Source of the DNA: CAVRAZ01 sp963719135
GTDB taxonomy: Bacteria; Pseudomonadota; Gammaproteobacteria; DSM-19610
Assembly: GCA_963719135.1 (NCBI GenBank)
Contig: CAVRAZ010000002.1
Location: 124,001-188,000 of the forward strand
DNA length: 64,000 bases
Direction: 5' to 3'
This document shows, one piece after another, positions 33,818 through 42,273 of the stretch (position 1 is its first letter; each line of letters opens with the position of its first letter). The notes beneath the pieces were generated by a model. It saw only the letters and a list, made by a program, of their open reading frames with translations. It had not been told where the DNA came from and made no database searches. The position numbers were made by a program, and so were the translations under genes.

Positions 33818-34633
33818 TCAGGACGGCAACTGCCCCCTTGATTCCAGTCTGCGCTGCACGATCAGGCGATCCGCCATCGAGTCCACGTCGACGGCGGCTT
33901 CGGCGAACGGCAGCTCGACCACGCTGATGCGCAGTTTCAGGCGTTTGGACAGACGGTCCAGCGCGCCCTGCAGGGAGAGCGCGCCGAGCTGGTATCGCAG
34001 TACCAACGTCCACCCCAGCAGCCGGATGAGACGCAGCGGATTCTTGCGCTGGCACTCGACCTTGCGCCACTCGTCGGCGAGCCGGCGCGAGCCGGGCGTC
34101 AGAAACGCGAAGAGATTGCAGCCGCACCAGTCGCCGTCGCTGAAGCGCAGAATGGTCTTTCTGATGCCCGGGAAACCGGCCTTGATGACGTCGTAACGGC
34201 ACATGCCCACGGTGACGTCGGCGTCGCGCGCGCTGCTTTCGGCGCAGAAACGGTCGACGATTTCGGCGGTGAGCAGCGGGTGGTCCGCCGTGGTGATCAG
34301 GGTGGGCCTGGTCGAATCGACTCTGGCCAGGGCGCGATAGGCGCTGGTGCTCGGCGACGACTCCGGTTCGATCCACTCGACTTCGCGCGCGTCGACCAGA
34401 TGTCCCAGCGCCGGGTTGTCCTCGAGGCACTGCCGTTCGGGTCCGGAGAGGTAACGCTGCCGTATGTGACTCGATTGCGCCAGCGCCTGCAGAACGCGCA
34501 ATACCATCGGCACGCCGTCGATCTCGAGCATGGCTTTGCACTCGACGCCGCCGGCGCGCAACAGCGGATCGTCGGCGCGCCGATCACCCGCCAGCACGAT
34601 GGCGTTGAAGGGAGTGGGTGCGCGTTCGGTCAT
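33818..34633 (-). CDS. NTP-transferase (MobA/cytidylyltransferase-like)
   Basis: This encodes 271 residues with a nucleotidyltransferase fold. The N-terminus FNAIVLAGDRRADDPLLRAG resembles the LAGG..R loop, CKAMLEIDGVPMVLRVLQAL follows, and TLITTADHPLLTAEIVDRFC holds the metal-binding Asp. It would transfer a nucleotidyl group to a phosphorylated small molecule. Its start lies about 10 bp after the stop of the GNAT-fold gene. In Caulobacter a phosphoglycerate cytidylyltransferase of this general class supplies ceramide phosphoglycerate synthesis; equivalence here is only inferred. Confidence 0.75.
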   Translation of the reverse strand: MTERAPTPFNAIVLAGDRRADDPLLRAGGVECKAMLEIDGVPMVLRVLQALAQSSHIRQRYLSGPERQCLEDNPALGHLVDAREVEWIEPESSPSTSAYRALARVDSTRPTLITTADHPLLTAEIVDRFCAESSARDADVTVGMCRYDVIKAGFPGIRKTILRFSDGDWCGCNLFAFLTPGSRRLADEWRKVECQRKNPLRLIRLLGWTLVLRYQLGALSLQGALDRLSKRLKLRISVVELPFAEAAVDVDSMADRLIVQRRLESRGQLPS

Positions 34634-34642
34634 GTCTCCGGT

Positions 34643-35785
34643 TCAAAGCATCTTCTGATACAGGCGGTAGCGCTTGTACGCATCGCCGCCGATGGTTTCG
34701 ATGATGTTACGCATGCCGTCGTTGTTTTCCAGTATCCACGACAGTTCCACTTCGGTGACGCCGCGCCGGATCAGCGCCTGGCGGACCGCGTCGATCACCA
34801 GAAACGCCAGTGTCGGTCCCATGCGCGTCTGCTGATAGGACTGGCGCACGCCCATCAGAGGAACCCGCGCGCTGGCGGGGAACCTGACCTTGAGTCGCCA
34901 CAGCAGCTTCAGCCAGCCCAGCGGCAACAGGCGTCCGTCGAGGTCCCGGATGGCCGCATTGACGTTCGGCAGCGCGACGATGAACGCGACCGGTTCGCCG
35001 TTGATTTCCGCGATCTGCACGAAATCGTCGTCCACCAGCAGCGTCAGCATTTCACCGATATCTTCGAACTCGGCCTCCGTGAACGGCACGAAGCCCCAGT
35101 TGTTCGCCCAGGCGTCGTTGAATATCGAGCGCAGCACGCCCAGTTCCTCGCGCAACTGTTTGCGCCGCAGCGGCCGCACCTTGACGGTGGTCCTGATCGC
35201 GCGTTCGGCGAGCTTGCGCATGACCGCAGGCGCTTCGAAATCGGGGGCGATGCGGTAGGCGATGAGGTCGACGGCCTTGCGATACCCGGCCGCCTCCACC
35301 TGCTGCCCGTAATAGGGGCGCGCATGACCCATCATGACGCATGGAGGCGTATCGAATCCCTCCACCAGCAGGCCGCATTCCTCGTTGATCGAGAGGTTGA
35401 ACGGCCCGCGCGCCTCGCGCATGCCGTTTTCGCGCAGCCAGGCTTCGGCGGCCCCGAACAGGGCGGCGAAGACCTCCGCATCGTCGACGGCTTCCAGCAT
35501 GCCGAAGTAGCCGGCCGCGTCGTCGTACCGCGTCTGGTAGAGGTCATCGATCTGGGCGCTGATGCGACCGACGATGTTGTCGTTGCGCCACGCCGTCCAG
35601 GCCTGCCAGCGGGCGTGTTGGAAAAATGGATTCTTCTTCGAAAGCCGCTGATTCAGCTCGAATAGCAGCGGTGGCACCCAGTTGGGATCCGATTGATACA
35701 GCGTCCAGGGCAGCTTGACGAAACGGTCGAGCTGGCGGCGGCCGGTGACCGGTTCGATGCGAAGTGCGGCGCGAGGGTTCGGCAT
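34643..35785 (-). CDS. GNAT-fold protein, bacterial ceramide-synthase-like candidate
   Basis: The start is set at ATG 35785 (MPNPRAALRIEPVTGRRQLD); about 380 residues; a longer frame is possible. It belongs to a family often labelled 'dATP pyrophosphohydrolase' or YghO-like. The N-terminal half has LPWTLYQSDPNWVPPLLFE and RISAQIDDLYQTRYDDAAGY. The acyltransferase-like centre has GPFNLSINEECGLLVEGF, and the C-terminus TEVELSWILENNDGMRNIIE is a GNAT acetyl-CoA-site-like segment. The bacterial ceramide synthase of Caulobacter was assigned to this kind of GNAT protein. The nearby acyl-AMP ligase and lipid kinase support a lipid N-acylation role, but it is inference. Confidence 0.65.
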   Translation of the reverse strand: MPNPRAALRIEPVTGRRQLDRFVKLPWTLYQSDPNWVPPLLFELNQRLSKKNPFFQHARWQAWTAWRNDNIVGRISAQIDDLYQTRYDDAAGYFGMLEAVDDAEVFAALFGAAEAWLRENGMREARGPFNLSINEECGLLVEGFDTPPCVMMGHARPYYGQQVEAAGYRKAVDLIAYRIAPDFEAPAVMRKLAERAIRTTVKVRPLRRKQLREELGVLRSIFNDAWANNWGFVPFTEAEFEDIGEMLTLLVDDDFVQIAEINGEPVAFIVALPNVNAAIRDLDGRLLPLGWLKLLWRLKVRFPASARVPLMGVRQSYQQTRMGPTLAFLVIDAVRQALIRRGVTEVELSWILENNDGMRNIIETIGGDAYKRYRLYQKML

Positions 35786-36279
35786 GGTCGGGGCTGGAAC
35801 GGTTCCGTGTCGGGTGTGTCGAAGGCGAAGGATCATACCGCTGCCCAACTCAGGGCGCCACCTAGCGTGCACGCGGTTGCAGCACTTTGCCGGCCCTGTT
35901 CGCGCTGACGTTCCAGTGTCCAGCCACGTCGCTCGCCAATGCTGGCATCGGGCTTGCTACAGTGAATATCAAGCAAGACGCCGTCCTGACGAAACCGTAC
36001 CGTCGGCGTCGGTCCGATGTTTTTCTTCAACATGTGGTTGTATATTCGCAACAAACGTCAACTCCGTTGCAAAATTAATACAAAATATGCCAAGAGGGTG
36101 TTGAATTTTATTTTTATTAGAGGAATAATGCGTCCTCGTGGCATTTTTGCGTTGACCTTCTGGACAGCTTCGTTGGAATTAAACAACGCTTTTCCCGGAC
36201 GGATACGCCACAACCGTACGGATGGAGAGGTTATGAGCTGGGGTCCGGGTCGACGAATTGCTGGGGATTACTGATAGCC
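35786..36279. other. Intergenic, AT-rich promoter region of the acyl-AMP ligase gene
   Basis: No gene is supported. From about 36045 to 36130 the DNA turns AT-rich (TTGAATTTTATTTTTATTAG), unlike its surroundings, and probably contains the promoter and a long untranslated leader for the gene at 36280. Confidence 0.4.
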
Positions 36280-38148
36280 ATGCAACTGAACTCGAACGAC
36301 TCCTGTCTTGCTCCGTCAGTCAACGAATCGGGAGTGAATAGCGTGAATCTGGAATCAACCAACATGCCCGCTCAGGACCTCAATCCGACTCCGACGCACC
36401 ACGATCTTGCATTTCGACCCGCGGACTTCGCAACGCTTGCGGAAGCGCTGGATTACGCGGCACAAGGCCGGACAGGTGCCAACTTCTACACCGGACGCGG
36501 CAAGCTTTACGCTGCGATGTCCTTCGGCGAGTTGCGCGAACGCGCATTGCGCCTGGGCCGTAAACTGGCCGGCATGGGGCTGCGCAAGGGCGACCACGTC
36601 GCGCTGATCGCGGAGACACGGCCCGAATTTCTCGAATTCTTCTTTGCCTGCCAGTACTCGGGACTGGTGCCGGTGGCGTTGCCCGCGTCGGTCAATCTGG
36701 GCGGGCATACCAGCTACGTGACGCAGTTGCGCGGTCTCATCCAGAGCAGCCAGGCGTCGGTCGCCATGGCGCCGAGCGGCTATGTGTCGTTCCTCGACGA
36801 GGCGTGCGACGGTCTGGGCCTCAAGCTGATCGGCGATCCCGACGCATTCGCGGCGCTGCCCGAAGCGGATATCACGTTTGCGCCTTCCGAGCCTGACGAC
36901 GTCGCGTACATACAGTACACGTCGGGCAGCACGCGCTTCCCGCGCGGTGTCGTGATCAAGCAGCGTTCGGTCATGAGCAATCTGGCGGGCATCATCCGTC
37001 ACGGTGTAAAGATGGTTCCCGGTGACCGCTGCCTGTCGTGGCTGCCGTTCTATCATGACATGGGTCTGGTCGGTCTGGTGCTGGTGCCGGTTGCGGCGCA
37101 GGTGTCGGTCGACTACCTGGATACCCGCGAATTCGCGATGCGTCCGCGCCAGTGGCTGAACCTGATGAGCGTAACCCAGGCGACCATCTCCTTCAGTCCG
37201 CCGTTCGGCTACGAACTGTGCGCGCGCCGGCTGCGTCCGGGCGAGGCGGAAAAATACGACCTGAGCCACTGGCGTGTTGCCGGTGTCGGCGCGGAGATGA
37301 TCCGCTCCGAGACGCTGGTGCGCTTTGCCAAGGCGCTGGCGCCGGCGGGCTTCAACGAAAAGGCGTTCCTGGCCTGTTACGGTATGGCGGAGTGTTCGCT
37401 GGCGATCAGCTTCTCGCCGCTGTTCCAGGGCCATTCGACCGACTGCGTCGACGGCGACCACCACGCGGATCATCGCGAGGCGCTGCCGATTCATCTGTCG
37501 GAAAATCCGGGGCGCGCGCGCTGCTTCGTCGAGTGCGGTTCGCCGCTGCCCGAGTACGAGGTGGAAATCCGCGACGAGCACGGGCGCAATCTGTCCGACC
37601 GCCACAGCGGAACCATCTTCGTGCGCGGGCCCAGCGTGATGTCCGGTTATTTCAACAACCCCGACGAGACGCGCAATTGTCTGTCGCGGGACGGCTGGTT
37701 GAATACCGGCGATATCGGTTACCGCATCGGCGAGAGCCTGGTGATCACCGGTCGCCAGAAGGACATGATCATCATCAACGGCCGCAACATCTGGCCGCAG
37801 GACCTCGAGTATCTGGCCGAACACCAGCCTGAAGTGCGCATCGGCGACGCGCTGGCGTTCTCGGTGCCGCCCGCGTCCGGCGAAGAAGTGTGCGTGCTGG
37901 TCGTGCAGTGCCGCGAATCGGACCCGGCCAAGCGCACCGACCTGATCGATCGGCTGGTGCGGCTGGTGCGCATGGAGCTGGGTATCGACTGTTATGTCGA
38001 ACTGGTGCCGCTGCACACGCTGCCGAGAACGTCCTCGGGCAAGCTGTCGCGGTCCAAGGCCAGGCAGAACTTCATCGAGTATCAGGACCTGAGCGTCCTC
38101 GACGGGCTCGGCGCCCTGCCGGAAGTGCGCCGGCTCAGGCAGGGTTGA
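36280..38148 (+). CDS. Fatty acyl-AMP ligase (FAAL-type acyl-activating enzyme)
   Basis: This encodes up to 622 residues; ATG 36280 is the first start and ATG 36364 (MPAQDLNPTP) an alternative. ANL-superfamily motifs are AYIQYTSGSTRFPRGVVIKQ (A3), WLPFYHDMGLVGL, ACYGMAECSLAIS (A5), GWLNTGDIGYRIGESLVITG (A7/A8) and LPRTSSGKLSRSK with the adenylation lysine (A10). The WLPxYHDMGL and TGRxKDxIIINGRN pattern is that of FAALs, which load fatty acids as acyl-AMP onto acyl carrier proteins. It is followed by a strong terminator. No carrier protein gene is adjacent. Confidence 0.9.
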   Translation: MQLNSNDSCLAPSVNESGVNSVNLESTNMPAQDLNPTPTHHDLAFRPADFATLAEALDYAAQGRTGANFYTGRGKLYAAMSFGELRERALRLGRKLAGMGLRKGDHVALIAETRPEFLEFFFACQYSGLVPVALPASVNLGGHTSYVTQLRGLIQSSQASVAMAPSGYVSFLDEACDGLGLKLIGDPDAFAALPEADITFAPSEPDDVAYIQYTSGSTRFPRGVVIKQRSVMSNLAGIIRHGVKMVPGDRCLSWLPFYHDMGLVGLVLVPVAAQVSVDYLDTREFAMRPRQWLNLMSVTQATISFSPPFGYELCARRLRPGEAEKYDLSHWRVAGVGAEMIRSETLVRFAKALAPAGFNEKAFLACYGMAECSLAISFSPLFQGHSTDCVDGDHHADHREALPIHLSENPGRARCFVECGSPLPEYEVEIRDEHGRNLSDRHSGTIFVRGPSVMSGYFNNPDETRNCLSRDGWLNTGDIGYRIGESLVITGRQKDMIIINGRNIWPQDLEYLAEHQPEVRIGDALAFSVPPASGEEVCVLVVQCRESDPAKRTDLIDRLVRLVRMELGIDCYVELVPLHTLPRTSSGKLSRSKARQNFIEYQDLSVLDGLGALPEVRRLRQG

Positions 38149-38179
38149 GCCGCGCGATCCGTTTGCGGCAACCCGCAAG

Positions 38180-38210
38180 AAAAATAACCGGCGCTTGCCG
38201 GTTATTTTTT
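38180..38210 (+). terminator. Rho-independent terminator after the FAAL gene
   Basis: AAAAATAACCGGC-GCTT-GCCGGTTATTTTTT forms a perfect 13-bp stem ending in a T-run, 32 bp after the stop at 38148. The A-tract and T-tract make it usable on both strands. Confidence 0.92.
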
Positions 38211-38319
38211 GTGGACGGTCTGATGGAGCCGTGAAACGCCATCGCGGCGGAGGCCAGGGTCCGGCAATTCGATACGCTGACCCCGATTATTCCAATTATC
38301 CAACCGGAGGGCTGAACGC

Positions 38320-39273
38320 GTGAATGCGATCTATGCCGTCACCGGCGCCACCGGATTCATCGGCCAGCGAATCTGCCGGCATCTGCACGGCGCCGGCATC
38401 GCCGTGCGCGCGCTGGTGCGCACGCCGGGCAGGGCGGAAAAACTGCGCGCGTCGGGCGTTGAACTGATCGAAGGTGCGTTGTCCGACGCTGCGGCGCTCG
38501 ATCGGCTGGTGGCAGGCGTCTCGGGCATAATCCACTGTGCCGGCACCGTGCGCGGTGCGACGCGGCGCGACTTCGACCGGGTGAATGTCGAGGGTACCGG
38601 GCGTCTGCTCGACGCCATGCGGCGCGCCGACCCCGTGCCGCGCCTGCTGGCGCTGTCGTCGCTGGCCGCGCGCGAACCGGCGTTATCTCACTATGCCGCG
38701 AGCAAGTACGACATGGAGCGTTTGATCGACGCAAGCGGCAGCGGCGACTGGCTGGTGTTGCGGCCGCCGGCGGTCTATGGTCCCGGCGACCGGGAGCTGC
38801 TGCCGGTATTCCAATTGATGGCGCGCGGGTTCGCGTTGGTGCCGGGCCGGCCGACGGCGCGTTTTTCCATGCTTTTCGCCGATGACCTGGCCGACGCGGT
38901 GCTGAGCTGGACCGCCTCGCAGCGGCGTCATGCCGGTGTGTTCGCGCTGGACGATGGCCGCTCCGGCGGGTATGACTGGGCCGAAGTCGCCGCGGTGGTC
39001 GGCGAACTCTGCGACCGCCCGGTGCGCCTGGTGACGGTGCCGGCCCCGCTGCTGGACGTGCCCGCGGCCATCAACCGCACGCTGGCGAAAGTTTTCGGTT
39101 ACCGGCCCATGCTGACGCCGGAGAAACTGCGCGAATTGCGGCACAGCGACTGGGTGTGCGAATCGGGACCGCTCAGCGAGGAGATCGGCTGGCACCCGCA
39201 GGTCCAGTTGGCCGAAGGGTTGCGCAGAACACCGGGGTGGCCGGGGTATCGCCCGGAAAGCCCGGCGTTCTGA
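38320..39273 (+). CDS. NAD-dependent epimerase/dehydratase (extended SDR)
   Basis: This encodes 317 residues; the start is GTG near 38320 (MNAIYAVTGATGFIGQRICR). The NAD(P)-binding motif is TGATGFIG (TGxxGxxG), and the catalytic Tyr-Lys pair is in HYAASKYDMERL (YxxxK) with the Ser of LALSSLAARE. LRPPAVYGPGDRE is the typical nucleotide-sugar epimerase segment. SDRs of this type linked to FAAL genes include the ketone reductase of bacterial ceramide synthesis. The terminator before it means it has its own promoter, or depends on read-through. Confidence 0.85.
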   Translation: MNAIYAVTGATGFIGQRICRHLHGAGIAVRALVRTPGRAEKLRASGVELIEGALSDAAALDRLVAGVSGIIHCAGTVRGATRRDFDRVNVEGTGRLLDAMRRADPVPRLLALSSLAAREPALSHYAASKYDMERLIDASGSGDWLVLRPPAVYGPGDRELLPVFQLMARGFALVPGRPTARFSMLFADDLADAVLSWTASQRRHAGVFALDDGRSGGYDWAEVAAVVGELCDRPVRLVTVPAPLLDVPAAINRTLAKVFGYRPMLTPEKLRELRHSDWVCESGPLSEEIGWHPQVQLAEGLRRTPGWPGYRPESPAF

Positions 39274-39280
39274 ACTTTGA

Positions 39281-39698
39281 GTTAACCGCGAAGGACGCCA
39301 GGGTCGCGAAGGGAAAACCCTTCTCAAAATTTTAACCACAAAGGACACGAAGCGCACGAAGGTAGGAATAACAACGAACCTTTCTTCGATTCGTCATGCC
39401 GGCGAAGGCCGGCATCCAGGGACGCCGAGCCTTGGTGCGTGCAGTGAAGTCCGGGCAATCATTTCCGGTCTGATAGCGTCAAGGCCGTTGCAGGACAACG
39501 GACGCAATCCACTGGCGTTCACCAGGTGGAATTCCCCCCGTTCGGTCGCTGCGACGCCGATTGGATGCCGGCCGTCGCCGGCATGACGGCTCGTCCGGAA
39601 GTGATTTGATAATGTTTACCTTCGTGTCCTTCGTGTCCTTTGTGGTTAAGGGGCTAAAGTGTCTTTCCTCCGCCTCCCTGGCGTCCTTCGCGGTTGAT
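39281..39698. repeat. Nested inverted mosaic repeat, pair D/E
   Basis: The outer arms are mosaic repeat modules (39281-39366 and, inverted, 39615-39698: AACCGCGAAGGACG and AACCACAAAGGACACGAAG). The inner arms are a 28-bp palindromic unit (39392-39419 and, inverted, 39562-39589) with core ATGCCGGC...GCCGGCAT. The central 140 bp carries no gene. The whole lies between two convergent genes and looks like a non-autonomous, MITE-like unit or a compound terminator. Confidence 0.75.
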
Positions 39699-39716
39699 CA
39701 ACGTCCAGCCCAACCG

Positions 39717-41126
39717 CTACCGGGGATCGGGCAGTGTCTTGCCCGGGTTGAGGATGCCTGCCGGATCGAACTGCGCCTTGATCGCGTGCATCAGTGCCAG
39801 CGCCTCGGGGTCCAGTTCGCGGGCGACGAACTCGCGCTTGACCCAGCCGATGCCGTGTTCGCCCGACAGCGTTCCGTCCAGCGCCAGCACCGTTGCGAAG
39901 ACCTCGTCGAGGCAGCGCTCTGCGCGCGCCTGCTGGCTGGGGTCGTCCGGGTCGAACAGCAGATTGACGTGCAGGTTGCCGTTGCCCGCGTGGCCGAAAT
40001 TGACGATCGGGATTGCGTACCGGGCGCCGAGCGCTTGCAGGCGCGCCACCAGTTCGGGGATGCGCGACACCGGCACGACGACATCCTCGTTGATCTTCTT
40101 CGGCGCGACCCTGCGCAAGGCGGGCGACAGCGCCTTGCGCGTGCGCCACAGGGCAGCGACTTCCTCGCGGCTCCGGGCCTGGCTGAAATCCAGCAGCGCA
40201 TCGTTGTCCGCCGCGCGGCGGATCGCCGCCGCGGCCTGTTCGAGTTCGGACTGCATGCCGTCGACTTCGATCATCAGCAGCGCGCCGGCCTGTCGCGGCA
40301 GCTCGCATTCGGCGTAGTCGCGCACCATGTCGATCGCCGCGGCGTCCATGAACTCCAGCGCACAGGGCACGACGGGTTGCGCCATGATGCGCGACACGGC
40401 GCGGGCGGCGCCGGCCATGTCGCGGTATACGGCCTGTAGCGTGATTCTGCCCTCCGGCAGCGGCGTCAGTTTCAGCGTTGCTTCGGTGATCACCGCCAGC
40501 GTGCCCTCGGACCCGATCAGCAGGCGGGTCAGATCGTACCCGACCACGCCCTTGGTGGTCTTGACGCCGGTGCGAAACGCCCGGCCGGCACCCGAGACCG
40601 CGCGCAGTCCCAGCGTGTTTTCGCGCGGTGTGCCGTATTTGACCGCGCGCGGGCCGGCGGCGTTGCAGGCGAGATTGCCGCCCAGCGTGCAGACCGCCGC
40701 GCTGGTCGGGTCGGGCGGCCAGAAGAACCCCGCTTCGGCCGCTGCGGTCTGAATCGCCTGGTTGGTGACGCCGGGTTCCGCGATCAGCAGCCGGTTGTCC
40801 GGATCGAGGCGCAGGATGCGGTTCATCCGGGTCAGGCACAGCACCAGCGCGTCACCCACCGGCACGGTCGCGCCGGTCGTGCCCGTGCCCTGGCCGCGCG
40901 CGATGACCGGCAAGCGGTGCCGATAGCAGGCGGCGACCACCGCCACGACTTCATCGTGTGTCTCCGGCAGCGCGACCGCCAGCGGCATGCCCTGGCGGGT
41001 GCTGTTGTCGCAGCCGTAGGCGATCCGGTCGGCGGGTTCGGTCAGCAACCGTTGCGGGCCGAGCGCGCCGGCCAGCGCTTCGATGGCGGCGTTGTTATGA
41101 GCCGCTGCCGCGGGGCCGTGCGTCAA
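39717..41126 (-). CDS. FAD-linked 2-hydroxyacid oxidase (GlcD/D-lactate dehydrogenase type)
   Basis: This encodes 469 residues from TTG 41126 (LTHGPAAAAHNNAAIEALAG), which overlaps the BON-protein stop as TTGA. The N-terminal FAD-binding (PCMH) domain has PVIARGQGTGTTGATVPVGD, LLIAEPGVTNQAIQ and the CTLGGNLACNAAGPRAVKYG loop. The C-terminal oxidase domain has NFGHAGNGNLHVNLLFDPDD (flavin and metal histidines) and DGTLSGEHGIGWVKREF. It oxidises a D-2-hydroxyacid such as D-lactate or glycolate at the membrane. It has the single-subunit form; glcE/glcF partners are not adjacent. Confidence 0.88.
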   Translation of the reverse strand: MTHGPAAAAHNNAAIEALAGALGPQRLLTEPADRIAYGCDNSTRQGMPLAVALPETHDEVVAVVAACYRHRLPVIARGQGTGTTGATVPVGDALVLCLTRMNRILRLDPDNRLLIAEPGVTNQAIQTAAAEAGFFWPPDPTSAAVCTLGGNLACNAAGPRAVKYGTPRENTLGLRAVSGAGRAFRTGVKTTKGVVGYDLTRLLIGSEGTLAVITEATLKLTPLPEGRITLQAVYRDMAGAARAVSRIMAQPVVPCALEFMDAAAIDMVRDYAECELPRQAGALLMIEVDGMQSELEQAAAAIRRAADNDALLDFSQARSREEVAALWRTRKALSPALRRVAPKKINEDVVVPVSRIPELVARLQALGARYAIPIVNFGHAGNGNLHVNLLFDPDDPSQQARAERCLDEVFATVLALDGTLSGEHGIGWVKREFVARELDPEALALMHAIKAQFDPAGILNPGKTLPDPR

Positions 41127-41713
41127 TTGAGAAGCTCGAACAGTTTCACGATGCGCTGCACGCCGCCGACCTGACGGGCGACGTCGGTTGCCGCGGCGCC
41201 TTCTTCCTGCGTCACCAGCCCCATGAGATACACCGTGCCGTTTTCGGTCACGACCTTGACGCGCAGCGGATCGAAATCCTTGATCTTCACTTTGAGCAGC
41301 GACGCCTTCACCTTGGACGTGATATACGAGTCGCTGGCCCGCGTCATGCCGGAGCTGGGTGCGGCGATCTGGACCTCGTTGTCCACGCGCCGCACCTTTT
41401 CGCTGTTGCGCGCGATGTCGCCGGCCTGGTCGCGCAGCGTTTCGCTGGGCGATTCGCCGGAAAGCAGAACGATGCCGTTGTAGCTGGTCACGTTGATGTG
41501 CGACTGCTCGCGCATGCCGGGCACGTCGGCGAGCGCCGAACGCACGCGCATCTCGATCGCCTGATCCTCGATGAGCGAGCCGGTGGTGCGGCGGTCCGTG
41601 GCCACCGCCGCGGTCGCCACCGCGCCGCCCACCACAAGCGGGGCGCAACCGGAAAAGAGCAGGCTCGCTGCCAGGATCGGAAGGGCCAGTGACCAGCGGT
41701 GTATCGTCATCAA
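41123..41713 (-). CDS. dolP: BON-domain outer-membrane lipoprotein (DolP/YraP-like)
   Basis: This encodes 196 residues; ATG 41713 or 41710. The lipoprotein signal ends LLFSGC (Cys about 22). Two BON domains follow: residues about 50-120 (IEMRVRSALADVPGMREQSH, NGIVLLSGESPSE) and about 130-195 (SDSYITSKVKASLLKVK, NGTVYLMGLVTQEEGAAA). DolP binds anionic phospholipids and supports outer-membrane integrity. The lpoA-yraN-dolP order matches enterobacteria, except that diaA, usually between yraN and dolP, is missing. Confidence 0.88.
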   Translation of the reverse strand: MMTIHRWSLALPILAASLLFSGCAPLVVGGAVATAAVATDRRTTGSLIEDQAIEMRVRSALADVPGMREQSHINVTSYNGIVLLSGESPSETLRDQAGDIARNSEKVRRVDNEVQIAAPSSGMTRASDSYITSKVKASLLKVKIKDFDPLRVKVVTENGTVYLMGLVTQEEGAAATDVARQVGGVQRIVKLFELLN

Positions 41714-41791
41714 TATTCTCCTCGAAACAGTTCAGCGCGCGGGTCGCAACAGGCACCCGGCATCGGTTTCGTGCGTGTGGAAAGATTTCAC

Positions 41792-42148
41792 TCAGGGCCG
41801 GAACGCGTCCCTGATCCAGTTAACGTCCTGCCGGCCGTTTCGTTTGTCGATGCAGATCACGTCAAACCGCACCGGCGCGTCGCCGGATTGTTGTTGAAGA
41901 AAGTATTCGGCGCAAGCGATGATGCGACCCTGCTTGCGGCGGTCGATGGTGTCGACGGCCTGTCCGAAGCCCGTGTTGGCGCGATACCTCACTTCGACAA
42001 ACACCCAACAGGGGCCGTCGCGCATGATCAGATCGATTTCGCCGCGGCGAGTTCGAAAGTTGCATTGGACCAGGGAAAGCCCCCGGTGTTCCAGATAACG
42101 GCGCGCCAATGTTTCGGCACGCCGTCCGATAGCCAGCGTTGTTGCCAT
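41792..42148 (-). CDS. yraN: YraN family protein (UPF0102)
   Basis: This encodes 118 residues from ATG 42148 (MATTLAIGRRAETLARRYLE). Nuclease-like core motifs are RRGEIDLIMRDG (ExD), CWVFVEVRYRANTGFGQAVD (the ExK-type position is EVRYR), and AEYFLQQQSGDAPVRFDVIC. These resemble Holliday-junction resolvase-fold endonucleases, but the cellular role is unsettled. It is co-directional with lpoA (125-bp gap) and dolP. Confidence 0.92.
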   Translation of the reverse strand: MATTLAIGRRAETLARRYLEHRGLSLVQCNFRTRRGEIDLIMRDGPCWVFVEVRYRANTGFGQAVDTIDRRKQGRIIACAEYFLQQQSGDAPVRFDVICIDKRNGRQDVNWIRDAFRP

Positions 42149-42273
42149 GATTCCTCCCTGGATCGAGCCGGATTCGCGCTCGCCCGTGCCGCGACCGTCG
42201 TTGTCGCGCGCCGGTACGCCGGTCGCCTGGCCGCGTGGGTTCCCGGCGGGTCCGAACCCGTGCGAAATGCCTG

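Noticed and set aside
36355..38178. 607-codon open frame antisense to the acyl-AMP ligase
   Set aside because: Shadow frame; low-complexity Arg/His/Gln content and no recognisable domain.
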